From the NCBI GenBank assembly GCA_028868825.1, contig JAGWTU010000029.1, forward strand, positions 1-62,915: 62,915 nucleotides of DNA, read 5' to 3'. This DNA is from Burkholderiales bacterium (lineage in GTDB: Bacteria > Pseudomonadota > Gammaproteobacteria > Burkholderiales > Burkholderiaceae_C). Positions 36,871 to 44,725 of this stretch are shown here, piece after piece (position 1 is the stretch's first letter; the number at the start of each line of letters is the position of its first letter). The position numbers and the translations under genes were made by a program. The notes below the pieces were generated by a model that was given only the letters and a program-made list of their open reading frames with translations, was not told where the DNA came from and searched no databases.

Positions 36871-37629
36871 ATGGCCACGAACGACGACACCTGCATCGAG
36901 TTCGACGACGTCGTCGCCGGCTACGGCGACTTCATGATCCTCAACAACCTCAGCTTCAAGGCGCGGCGCGGCAAGATCACGCTGCTGCTGGGGCCCAACG
37001 GCGCCGGCAAGAGCACGGCGCTGAAGACGCTGTTCGGCCTGCTCAAGGTGCGCCAGGGGCGCATCCTGCTCGACGGCGAGAACATCGTCGGCGCGGGCGC
37101 CAAGGACCTGCTGACGCGCCATGGCGTGGCCTTCGTGCCGCAGGGCCGCAACCTGTTCGGTCAGCTCACGGTGTGGGAGAACCTCGAACTCGGCGGCATC
37201 ACGCTCGGGATGAAGACGACGCACGAGCGCATCCCCGAGGTGCTCGACCGCTTCCCGCGCGTCAAGGAGCGGCTGCACAGCGCCGCCTCGTCGCTCTCGG
37301 GCGGCGAGCAGAAGCAGCTCGAGGTCGGCCGCGCGCTGCTGCTGCGGCCCAAGGTGATCCTCATCGACGAGCCGTCGATCGGCCTCTCGCCGCTGGTCGT
37401 CGCCGATGTCTTCGCGCTGCTGCGCCAGCTCGCCAACCAGGGCACGACCGTGCTGATGGTCGAGCAGAACGTGAAGAGCGCGCTGAAGATGGCCGACGAC
37501 GCGATCGCGCTCGAATCGGGCCGGCTCGTGCTGCACAAGCCGGCCGACGAGCTGCTCAACGATCCGCATATCGAGCGGCTGTTCCTCGGCGGTGCGCACG
37601 CCGAGCCGCTGCCCACCGTTTCGGCCTGA
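36871..37629 (+). CDS. Liv-type ABC ATPase (LivF-like)
   Basis: Second ATPase of 252 aa with Walker A GPNGAGKST, signature LSGGEQKQLEVGRAL and Walker B VILIDEPSIGLSP, the LivF form. ATG at 36871 lies one base after the LivG stop; an in-frame ATG at 36829 inside livG is less likely. Last gene of the transporter operon. Confidence 0.94.
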   Translation: MATNDDTCIEFDDVVAGYGDFMILNNLSFKARRGKITLLLGPNGAGKSTALKTLFGLLKVRQGRILLDGENIVGAGAKDLLTRHGVAFVPQGRNLFGQLTVWENLELGGITLGMKTTHERIPEVLDRFPRVKERLHSAASSLSGGEQKQLEVGRALLLRPKVILIDEPSIGLSPLVVADVFALLRQLANQGTTVLMVEQNVKSALKMADDAIALESGRLVLHKPADELLNDPHIERLFLGGAHAEPLPTVSA

Positions 37630-37633
37630 GGCG

Positions 37634-37720
37634 ATGAAGCGCCAGATGTTCCCGCCGCAGCCGTGGTCGGACATCTGTCTTCAATACTTCTTTGGCCAGT
37701 TCTACTGGAGCACGGCATAA
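37634..37720 (+). CDS. Possible 28-aa small protein or leader peptide
   Basis: Short frame beginning ATG four bases after livF, with GAGG just upstream, encoding an aromatic-rich peptide (contains PQPWSDICLQYFFGQFYW). Codons such as CTT, CAA and TTT are rare in this DNA, and the stretch is less GC-rich than its surroundings. It could be a small protein, a leader peptide for the acyl-CoA dehydrogenase gene, or the remnant of a larger gene. Unrecognised; low confidence. Confidence 0.2.
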   Translation: MKRQMFPPQPWSDICLQYFFGQFYWSTA

Positions 37721-37787
37721 CCCGACTGTCTCTCCTTCGATGCCGCGCCCGCGCGCGGCCCCCTCATCGAACCAAGGAAGCACAGTC

Positions 37788-38960
37788 ATGGAATTCTCCC
37801 TTTCGTCCGAGCAGAAGCTGCTCGTCGACACCGTCCGCCGTTTCATCCGCAGCGAGCTCGCGCCGCTCGAGGCCCAGGTCGAGGCCGAGGGCCGGCTCGC
37901 GCCCGAACTCGCGCGTGCGATCCACGAGAAGTCGAAATCGCTCGGCCTCTATGCGCTGAACATCCCCGAGGAACATGGCGGCGGCGGGCTCTCGGCCGTC
38001 GACACGATGCTCGTCGAGGAGCAGTTCGGCCACACCACCGACATCCTGATCCGGCGCGCCTTCGGCAATGTCTACGAGGCGCTGCTGGCCTGCCGCGGCG
38101 AGCAGGTCGAGCGCTGGCTGCGGCCCTGCGTGCGCGGCGAGCGGGTCTGCTCGATCGCCATCACCGAGCCCGGCGCCGGCAGCGACGCCGCCGGCATCGC
38201 GACGCGCGCCGTGAAGACCGCTCGCGGCTGGACGCTGAGCGGCCACAAGCATTTCATCAGCGACGGCGAGGTCTCGGATTTCTTCATCGTCTCGGCGTTG
38301 ACGAACGAGCCGGGCGCGAAGAAGGAGATCAGCCTCTTCCTCGTCGACAAGGGCCTGCCCGGGTTCGCGCTCGGCAAGGACCAGCCGATGATGGGACTGC
38401 GCGGCACGAGCCACCTCGAGCTGTTCTTCGACGGCGTCGAACTCGGCGACGACTGCCTGCTCGGTCCGCGCGGCGAGGGCTTCAAGCTCGCGATGGCCGT
38501 GCTCGGCCGCGTCCGCCTGGCCCAGGTCGGCGCCCGCGCCGTCGGCAAGGCCAGCCATGTGCTCGAAATGGCCGCCGAGCAGGCGGCGCAGCGGCGCCAG
38601 TTCGGCCAGCCCATCGCCGATTTCCAGATGGTGCAGCAGCTGCTGGCCGACAGCGTCATCGAGATCAACGCCGCGCGGCTGATGGTGTTGCACGCGGCCT
38701 GGCAGATCGACCAGGGAGCCGACGCCCGCGATTGGATCTCGATGGTCAAGGTGCAGGCGGCCGAGACGCTGGGCCGCGTCGTCGACCGCGCCGTGCAGAT
38801 CTACGGCGGCATGGGCTTTTGCAAGGAGCTGCCGATCGAGCGCTATTACCGCGATGCCCGCATCTACCGCATCTTCGACGGCACGAGCGAGATCCACCGC
38901 GGCAGCATCGCGCGCAGCCTGCGCCGGCATGGCGCGGCGCTGTTCGACGTCGACCGCTGA
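37788..38960 (+). CDS. Acyl-CoA dehydrogenase
   Basis: FAD enzyme of 390 aa introducing an alpha,beta double bond into an acyl-CoA. The two family signatures are present (ITEPGAGSDAAG and QRRQFGQPIADFQMVQQ), and the active-site base is Glu368 in DGTSEIHRGSIAR, the short/branched-chain type position. AAGGAAG precedes the ATG. It lies between the Liv transporter and the HPPD-like gene, so it is likely to process an acyl-CoA made by the acylating aldehyde dehydrogenase or from the imported acid. Chain length cannot be told. Confidence 0.88.
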   Translation: MEFSLSSEQKLLVDTVRRFIRSELAPLEAQVEAEGRLAPELARAIHEKSKSLGLYALNIPEEHGGGGLSAVDTMLVEEQFGHTTDILIRRAFGNVYEALLACRGEQVERWLRPCVRGERVCSIAITEPGAGSDAAGIATRAVKTARGWTLSGHKHFISDGEVSDFFIVSALTNEPGAKKEISLFLVDKGLPGFALGKDQPMMGLRGTSHLELFFDGVELGDDCLLGPRGEGFKLAMAVLGRVRLAQVGARAVGKASHVLEMAAEQAAQRRQFGQPIADFQMVQQLLADSVIEINAARLMVLHAAWQIDQGADARDWISMVKVQAAETLGRVVDRAVQIYGGMGFCKELPIERYYRDARIYRIFDGTSEIHRGSIARSLRRHGAALFDVDR

Positions 38961-39062
38961 AGCCGCCCGACCTGCCACAGCTGCCAGCATCGAAAGCGCG
39001 CCAAACCGTGATCTACTAGTACGCGGGCAACAAGACCGACCGAGACGCAAGGAATCCCCGTC

Positions 39063-39956
39063 ATGACGAGTCAGCAGATCTCCCGCGAAACCCTGGACCC
39101 GCTGCCGAACCCGATCGGCCTGGACGGCATCGAGTACGTCGAATACCTGACCTCGCGCCCGCAGGCGCTGGGCCAGGTGCTCGAGATGATGGGTTTCAGC
39201 CCGGTGGCGCGGCACCGCTCGCGCGACGTCGTGCTCTACCGGCAGGGGACGATGAACGTCATCGTCAACTCGCAGCCCGGCGTCGTTCGCGGCATGCGCG
39301 CGCCGACCGAATCGCCGCGCATCGTCGCCATCGCGCTGCGCGTGCGCGACGCCCGCGCCGCCTACGACTATGTCGTCGAGCGCGGCGGCTGGGACGTGCC
39401 GATGCATGCCCAGGTGATGGAGCTCAACATCCCCGGCATCCATGGCCCCGGCGGCGCGCATCTGTACTTCGTCGACCGCCACAAGGAATTCTCGATCTAC
39501 GACGTCGACTTCACGCTGATCCCCACCGTGAACCCGAAGCCGCCGGCGCTGGCGGGCCTGCATTTCTTCGGCATCGTCCAGTACATCGGCCGCGACCGCA
39601 CCGAGGAATGGTGCGACTTCTACCGCCAGCTGATGGGTTTCGCCGTGCTGCCCGAGGAGCAGCGCTACGGCATCATGCCCAAGGGCACGCTGATCGAGAG
39701 CCCCTGCCGGCAGTTCCTGATCCAGCTCGTCGAGCCCGATCCGGCCACCGCGCTGTACGACGAGGAGGAGTTGTTCCACCGCATCGGCCTGGGCACGCCC
39801 GATGTGCCGGCGGCGGTGGCGCTGTTGCGCGCGCGCGGCGTCGAGTTCCTCGAAGGCGCGCACAGCGGCGCCAACGAGCGCGGCGCGCTGACGCGGCATT
39901 ACCAGCAGACGCTGGTGTTCGAACTCGTGCGCGACAACCGCGCCGTGGCGCCGTGA
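39063..39956 (+). CDS. HPPD-like VOC-fold dioxygenase (matches the C-terminal half of QuiC-type fusions)
   Basis: Two-module vicinal-oxygen-chelate protein of 297 aa. The N-terminal module has the HPPD phrases IEYVEYLTSRP, GFSPVARHRSRDVVLYRQG, and VMELNIPGIHGPGGAHLYFVDR. In the C-terminal module the iron triad of 4-hydroxyphenylpyruvate dioxygenase is intact: His167 (GLHFFGIV), His239 (LFHRIGLG) and Glu287 (LVFELVR). It is about 60 residues shorter than normal HPPD at the C-terminus, so true HPPD activity is doubtful. In many bacteria such a domain is fused behind a 3-dehydroshikimate dehydratase TIM barrel; here that barrel is the next gene, overlapping by four bases (GTGA). Confidence 0.85.
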   Translation: MTSQQISRETLDPLPNPIGLDGIEYVEYLTSRPQALGQVLEMMGFSPVARHRSRDVVLYRQGTMNVIVNSQPGVVRGMRAPTESPRIVAIALRVRDARAAYDYVVERGGWDVPMHAQVMELNIPGIHGPGGAHLYFVDRHKEFSIYDVDFTLIPTVNPKPPALAGLHFFGIVQYIGRDRTEEWCDFYRQLMGFAVLPEEQRYGIMPKGTLIESPCRQFLIQLVEPDPATALYDEEELFHRIGLGTPDVPAAVALLRARGVEFLEGAHSGANERGALTRHYQQTLVFELVRDNRAVAP

Positions 39957-40834
39957 AGCTGGCCGGTTTCGGCATGGACACGGTCAGCCTGGCCGGTCCG
40001 CTCGAGGGCCAGCTGGCGGCGATCAGCGGCGCCGGCTTCGGCCAGGTGACGCTGCACGCGGGCGACCTCGTCGGCCATCCCGGCGGGTTGCAGGCGGCGG
40101 TCGCCGCGGTGCGCGCCAGCGGTCTGCGCGTCGACGGCTTCCGCGTGCTGCGCGACTTCGAGGGCCTGACCGGCCACCTCCACGCCTACAAGGTCGACAT
40201 CGCCAAGTCGATGCTCGAGATGTGCGCCGAGCTCGGCTGCAAGCGGCTGCTGGTGAGCGCGTCGACGAGCGCGCAATCGTCCACCGACGACCGCGTGCTC
40301 GCACGCGACCTCGCCAAGCTCGCGATGCTGGCGCTGCCGCTGGGCATCCAGGTCGCCTACAAGGCGCTGGCCTGGGGCCATGCGGTGAAGGACTACGTGC
40401 GCGCCTGGGAGGTCGTGACGCTGGCCGATGTGCCCAATCTCGGACTCGGCATCGATTCCTTCCAGCTCTTCGCCGCGCAGTCGTCGATCGAGGACCTCGA
40501 CCTCGTCGACCCGTGGAAGCTCTTCATCGTCCAGCTCTCCGACTTCATGTGGCATGGCGGCGGCGGCCCCGTCACGGCGGCCGCGCGCGGCCAGGCCTTC
40601 CATGTCTTCCCGGGCGAGGGCGTGCAGGCCGAGGCGCTGGCGGCGCTCGTGCGCCGGCTCGACGAGCTCGGCTACCGCGGCGACTACAGCTTCAACGTCG
40701 ACAACGACGATTACCGCCAGCTGCCGCTGCCCACCGTCGCCGAACGCGCGCGCCGCAGCGCGAGCTGGCTCGCCGAGGACGTGCTGCGCCGCTCGACGCC
40801 GCTGCCCAACCGCGTCGGGCTGCGGCGACGCTGA
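39953..40834 (+). CDS. Xylose-isomerase-like TIM barrel, 3-dehydroshikimate dehydratase homologue with altered metal site
   Basis: TIM-barrel protein of 293 aa, GTG start overlapping the previous stop. It aligns clearly with the barrel domain of QuiC-type 3-dehydroshikimate dehydratases: MDTVSLAG, YKALAWG, LGIDSFQ, IVQLSDF, PGEG and YSFNVDND. The family binds a divalent metal by Glu, Asp, Gln/His and Glu. Here Asp168 and Gln194 are kept, but the first Glu is Lys137 and the last is Asn248; the His after the Asp (DSFH) is Gln171. So classical metal-dependent dehydration looks impossible, and either another reaction or a non-catalytic partner role for the HPPD-like protein is likely. Ends six bases before the AEC gene. 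Confidence 0.85.
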   Translation: MKLAGFGMDTVSLAGPLEGQLAAISGAGFGQVTLHAGDLVGHPGGLQAAVAAVRASGLRVDGFRVLRDFEGLTGHLHAYKVDIAKSMLEMCAELGCKRLLVSASTSAQSSTDDRVLARDLAKLAMLALPLGIQVAYKALAWGHAVKDYVRAWEVVTLADVPNLGLGIDSFQLFAAQSSIEDLDLVDPWKLFIVQLSDFMWHGGGGPVTAAARGQAFHVFPGEGVQAEALAALVRRLDELGYRGDYSFNVDNDDYRQLPLPTVAERARRSASWLAEDVLRRSTPLPNRVGLRRR

Positions 40835-40839
40835 TCGGG

Positions 40840-41763
40840 ATGCTCTCGATCCTCTCGATCACCGCGCCGATCTACCTCCTGATCCTGCTCGGCTATGCCT
40901 GCGTGCGCGGCGGGCTCTTCGCGCGCACCGACATGCGCGTGCTCGGCCAGTTCGTGCTGCGGCTGGCGCTGCCGGCGCTGCTGTTCCGCACGCTGGCGCA
41001 GCGCCGCGTCGGCGACATCCTCAACCCGCACTACCTCGCCGCCTATGCCGGCGGCTCGCTGGCCGTGCTGGGCTTGGGCTGGTGGTGGATGCGCAAGCGC
41101 CCGGGCTCGTACCGGGCGCTGTTCGCGATGGGCGTGTCGTCGTCGAACAGCGGCTTCGTCGGCGCGCCGGTGCTGCTGCAGTGGATGGGACCCGGCAGCG
41201 GCGTCGCGCTGGCGCTGACGCTGATGGTCGAGAACCTGCTCGTGCTGCCGCTGGCGCTGGCGCTGGCCGAGCATGGCGCCGACGGCCATGTCGGCACCGG
41301 TGCCGCGATGCGCCGCGCCATCGTGCCGATGGCGCGCAACCCGCTGCTCATCGCCATCGTCGTCGGCGTCGTCTTCTCGGCCTTCGGCCTCACGCTGGCG
41401 GCGCCGCTGCAGCGCACCGTCGACCTGCTCGCCGCCGCGTCGGCGCCGGTGGCGCTGTTCGTCATCGGCGGCACGCTCGTCGGCCTGGACTGGCATGGCC
41501 AGCGCGCCGACCTCGCCGCCGTGGCCACCGGCAAGCTGCTCGTGCACCCGCTGGCCGTCGGGGCGCTGATGGCCTGGGCGCTGCCGGCGCAGCCGCAGCT
41601 GCGCCACGCGGCGATCGCGCTGGCGGCCATGCCGATGCTCAGCATCTACCCCGTGCTGGCGCAGAAATACCACCACGACGGCTTCTGCGCCGCGGCGCTG
41701 CTGGTGACGACGGCGGCGTCGTTCTTCACGCTGAGCGCGCTGATCGGCTGGTTCGGCGCCTGA
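40840..41763 (+). CDS. AEC-family (auxin efflux carrier type) transporter
   Basis: Ten-helix membrane carrier of 307 aa. The duplicated five-helix fold shows SSSNSGFVGAPVLLQWMG and ALFVIGGTLVGLDW, characteristic of AEC proteins, which move organic acids such as malonate or malate in bacteria. Only five bases separate it from the TIM-barrel gene, so it belongs to the same operon and probably handles a substrate or product of the block. Convergent with the minus-strand GGDEF-EAL gene. Confidence 0.87.
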   Translation: MLSILSITAPIYLLILLGYACVRGGLFARTDMRVLGQFVLRLALPALLFRTLAQRRVGDILNPHYLAAYAGGSLAVLGLGWWWMRKRPGSYRALFAMGVSSSNSGFVGAPVLLQWMGPGSGVALALTLMVENLLVLPLALALAEHGADGHVGTGAAMRRAIVPMARNPLLIAIVVGVVFSAFGLTLAAPLQRTVDLLAAASAPVALFVIGGTLVGLDWHGQRADLAAVATGKLLVHPLAVGALMAWALPAQPQLRHAAIALAAMPMLSIYPVLAQKYHHDGFCAAALLVTTAASFFTLSALIGWFGA

Positions 41764-41787
41764 GGGCGCCGGCAGCGGCGCCGGCGC

Positions 41788-43614
41788 TCAAGCCGGATCG
41801 GAATCGGCATCTGGGGCGTCGCCGGCGGCTGCCGTCAACCAGGCGACGAGCGCCGGCGACGACAGCGGCCGCGCGTAGAGGTAGCCCTGGCCCTTCTCGC
41901 AACCCAGCAGGCGCACGGCCCGCGCCTGCTCGGCGGTCTCGATGCCCTCGGCGACGGTGTTCAGGCGCAGGCTGCGCGCGACCTGCACCGTGGCCTCGAC
42001 GAGCACGCGGTGGTAGTCGCTGCTGTCGACCTGGCTGACGAACGAGCGGTCGATCTTCACGAGATCCACCGGCAGCCGATGCAGGCTCGACAGCGACGAA
42101 TAGCCGGTGCCGAAATCGTCGAGCGCCAGCGACAGGCCCAGCGCCTTGAGGTCGGTCAGCACGCTGCGCACCTGCTCGTCGTCGGCGGCCATGCTCTCGG
42201 TGACCTCGAGCTGCAAGCTCGCCGGCGGGATCTCGGTGCTGCACATCGTGTCGCGCACCATGTCGACGAGATCGGGCAGGAAGAGCTGGGCACGCGAAAG
42301 GTTGACGGCGAGCACGCGCGGCGCGCGCGGCCCGAACTCGCGGCGCCAGTTCATGAAGTCGGCGCAGGCGGTGGCCAGCACCTGGCGGCCGAGCTCGCCG
42401 ATGAGGCCGCAGGCCTCGGCGATGCCGATGAACTCGATCGGCGGGACGACACCGCGCCGCGGATGGCGCCAGCGCACCAGCGCCTCGACCCCGGTGCAGC
42501 GCAGCGGCCGGCCCGGCTCGTCGAGCGCCACGACCGGCTGGTATTCGACGTAGAGCTCGGCGCGCGCCAGCGCGTGGCGCAGCTCCTCCTCGATCAGCCC
42601 GCGCCGCGCCGCGCGGTCGCGCATCGCGGGCTCGAAGACGGCGTAGCCGAGGGCGCCGACGCGCCGCGATTCGGTCATCGCGATGTTGGCGTCGTTGAGC
42701 ACCTCGACGCCGCTGGCCGAGGCCTGCGCGCTGAGCACGACGCCGACGCTGACGCGGACATGCAGCTGCTGGTCGCCGACGCCGTAGGGCATCAGCAGCG
42801 CATCGATGAGCCGCTGCGTGATCGCGTGCACGTCGTCGGGCCGGCCCAGCTTGTCGAGCACGACGACGAACTCGTCGTTGCCGATGCGCGTGGCCAGCGC
42901 GTCGGCCCGCGAGCCGCCGCCGGCGCGCAGGCGCCGCCGCAGCTGCGCGTTCAGCCGCGCGGCCAGCAGGCGCAGCACCTCGTCGCCGGTGGCATGGCCC
43001 AGGCTGTCGTTGATCTGATGGAAGCGGTCGATGTTCAGGAACAGCACGGCGAAGGTGTGCGGCGGGCCGTCGCGCCGGTCGTCCGCGAGCTGCTGGATGC
43101 GTTCGATGGCGACGCCGCGGTTCGGCAGCCCGGTGAGCGCGTCGGTGCGCGAGGCATCGATCAGGCGGTCCCGCAGCCGGCGCTGTTCGCGCTCGACTTC
43201 ATGGGTGCAGTCGTGGATCACCGCCATCAGCTGCCGTGCATTGAGCTTGCGCATCGTCAGACCGAGCCAGCGCGCGTCGGCGCCCGACGGTGCGAGCGGG
43301 ATGCGCAGCGCCGTGCAGACGGCGCCGGTGGGGGGCCGGAAATCGGCCACCAGACGCGGCAATTGCGGCGCCACGCCGCGCAGCGCGTCGAAGAAGTTGT
43401 CGAGGTCGCCGCCGCCGTCGGGCAGCGCATTGAGCAGCACGGCGGCCGCCGGCGTCATCATCTGCACCGCGCCGTCGGGCCCCAGGCGCACGAGGCCCAG
43501 CGGCGCCTGGTAGAGGAACTGCACGAGCGATTCGTAGGCGTCGCGATAGTCGATCGCCTCCTCGCCGTCGTCGGGCCCGGCGTCCGGCGCCGGGTTGCGG
43601 AATTCGAGCGCCAC
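41788..43614 (-). CDS. PAS-GGDEF-EAL protein, probable c-di-GMP phosphodiesterase
   Basis: Signalling protein of 608 aa with no membrane segment. A PAS domain (about 25-140, APLGLVRLGPDGAVQMMTPAA) is followed by a GGDEF domain (about 165-330) whose motif is GNDEF (245-249), so cyclase activity is doubtful, and an EAL domain (about 345-590) with EALVRW (Glu377), NLSRAQ, EVTESM, DDFGTGYSSL and KIDRSF all kept, consistent with active c-di-GMP hydrolysis. GTG at 43614 lies 17 bases after the PYP-like stop; the frame continues further upstream but only as an Arg-rich shadow of that gene. Probably the output partner of the PYP-like protein. Confidence 0.88.
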   Translation of the reverse strand: MALEFRNPAPDAGPDDGEEAIDYRDAYESLVQFLYQAPLGLVRLGPDGAVQMMTPAAAVLLNALPDGGGDLDNFFDALRGVAPQLPRLVADFRPPTGAVCTALRIPLAPSGADARWLGLTMRKLNARQLMAVIHDCTHEVEREQRRLRDRLIDASRTDALTGLPNRGVAIERIQQLADDRRDGPPHTFAVLFLNIDRFHQINDSLGHATGDEVLRLLAARLNAQLRRRLRAGGGSRADALATRIGNDEFVVVLDKLGRPDDVHAITQRLIDALLMPYGVGDQQLHVRVSVGVVLSAQASASGVEVLNDANIAMTESRRVGALGYAVFEPAMRDRAARRGLIEEELRHALARAELYVEYQPVVALDEPGRPLRCTGVEALVRWRHPRRGVVPPIEFIGIAEACGLIGELGRQVLATACADFMNWRREFGPRAPRVLAVNLSRAQLFLPDLVDMVRDTMCSTEIPPASLQLEVTESMAADDEQVRSVLTDLKALGLSLALDDFGTGYSSLSSLHRLPVDLVKIDRSFVSQVDSSDYHRVLVEATVQVARSLRLNTVAEGIETAEQARAVRLLGCEKGQGYLYARPLSSPALVAWLTAAAGDAPDADSDPA

Positions 43615-43631
43615 CGGTGGGGCCTGCGGGG

Positions 43632-44024
43632 TCAGGTGCGGCGGCGCAGCAGCAGGTAGCGCCGCGGCCGCTGCGGCGCGGCCAGCAGCCGCAGCTGGAC
43701 CTTGGTGGGCTTCATGCGCAGGGTCAGCACGTAGTCCAGCGTCGCGTCGAGCGCGACACCGGCGGCCCAGGCGTCCTCGTAGCGTTGGGCGACGAGGTAG
43801 TTGTTCATGCATTGGGCCAGCGATGCGAACAGATGTTCGCCGAGGGCCGCGGCACGCGGTATCGAGGCCAGGCGGCTTTCGGTGGCGTTGTAGCGCCGGA
43901 CGGTGCAATCGGCGTCGAAGCCGATGACGCCGTAATCCAGCCGGTCGAGATCGGCGTCGTCCAGCGCGTCGATCGCGGCGAGGGCGTCGGCGGCGTCGAA
44001 CGCCGGCAATGCGGGGGAGGTCAT
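43632..44024 (-). CDS. Photoactive yellow protein-like PAS domain protein
   Basis: Single PAS domain of 130 aa that aligns with only one gap to Halorhodospira photoactive yellow protein over about 90 residues: DADLDRLDYGVIGFDAD, RRYNATES, FASLAQC, then LDYVLTLRMKPTKV. The chromophore-attaching Cys69 is Cys72 here, and the chromophore hydrogen-bond pair Tyr42/Glu46 is Tyr45/Glu49. Thr50 and Arg52 of the prototype are Ala53 and Ile55, so the spectrum would differ. The protein would bind p-coumarate through a thioester and sense blue light. The GGDEF-EAL gene follows on the same strand 17 bases away. No coumarate-synthesis gene is in the window. Confidence 0.8.
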   Translation of the reverse strand: MTSPALPAFDAADALAAIDALDDADLDRLDYGVIGFDADCTVRRYNATESRLASIPRAAALGEHLFASLAQCMNNYLVAQRYEDAWAAGVALDATLDYVLTLRMKPTKVQLRLLAAPQRPRRYLLLRRRT

Positions 44025-44179
44025 GGCTGCAGTCTCGTCGGGTGGCGATTCGCGTCGGGGTCGGCCTGCACCGTGGCGGCGTTCTGGGTCTCGCCATTTT
44101 CCGTTCCCGGGCCGCGCGATGCCGTGACATAAGGACGGACATCGATGCCTATCTCTCCGTACCCGGCGGTCGACGCGGA

Positions 44180-44725
44180 TCAGAGACCGAGCGTCAGCAG
44201 CGCGGCTTCGGACATGCGCGAGCGGTCCCAGGGCGGGTCGAACACCAGATCCACCGTGACCTCGCCGACATGCGGCAGCACCAGCAGCTTGTCGGCGATG
44301 TCGTTGGCGAGGACCTCGCCCATGCCGCAGCCCGGCGCCGTGAGCGTCATGCGGATAGAGACCTTGACGTCACCGCTGGCCAGCGGCTCGATGTCGCAGC
44401 CGTAGACGAGACCGAGGTCGACGATGTTCACCGGTATCTCGGGGTCGTAGCAGGTGCGCAGCACATCCCAGACGAGCTCGCGCACCTGCCCGGGCCCGGC
44501 ATCCTCGGGTATCGCGACGGCCTGCGGCGGCGCTTCGCCGATGGCGTCGGCATCGCGGCCCTGCAGGCGCAGCATCCGGCCGCCGGCGACGATCGTGAAC
44601 GCCATGCCCATCGCCTGTGTCACCTGCACCGTGACGCCCGCGGGCAGCTCGACGGTCGTGCCGTCGGGTATGCGCTCGACGCGCACGGCGCGCGTCGTCA
44701 CCACCGAGCGGGCGCGTGGGCTCAT
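44180..44725 (-). CDS. sufT: SufT, putative Fe-S cluster assembly/maturation protein
   Basis: Protein of 181 aa ending in a DUF59/MIP18-type domain: VWDVLRTCYDPEIPVNIVDLGLVYG, then MTLTAPGCGMGEVLANDI and VDLVFDPPWDRSRMSEAA, with the conserved Cys residues. SufT proteins help mature Fe-S proteins under high demand. ATG overlaps the SufU stop by four bases. Last gene of the SUF operon; the PYP-like gene follows 155 bases later on the same strand, a gap with no clear terminator seen. Confidence 0.9.
   Translation of the reverse strand: MSPRARSVVTTRAVRVERIPDGTTVELPAGVTVQVTQAMGMAFTIVAGGRMLRLQGRDADAIGEAPPQAVAIPEDAGPGQVRELVWDVLRTCYDPEIPVNIVDLGLVYGCDIEPLASGDVKVSIRMTLTAPGCGMGEVLANDIADKLLVLPHVGEVTVDLVFDPPWDRSRMSEAALLTLGL

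Noticed and set aside
39063..39956. Annotation as genuine 4-hydroxyphenylpyruvate dioxygenase for tyrosine breakdown
   Set aside because: About 60 residues too short at the C-terminus, and no homogentisate pathway gene is nearby; the barrel gene beside it points to the QuiC-type context.
43615..44142. N-terminal extension of the GGDEF-EAL frame upstream of the GTG at 43614
   Set aside because: It reads as Arg-rich sequence exactly where the PYP-like protein is coded in another frame, so the extension is not translated.
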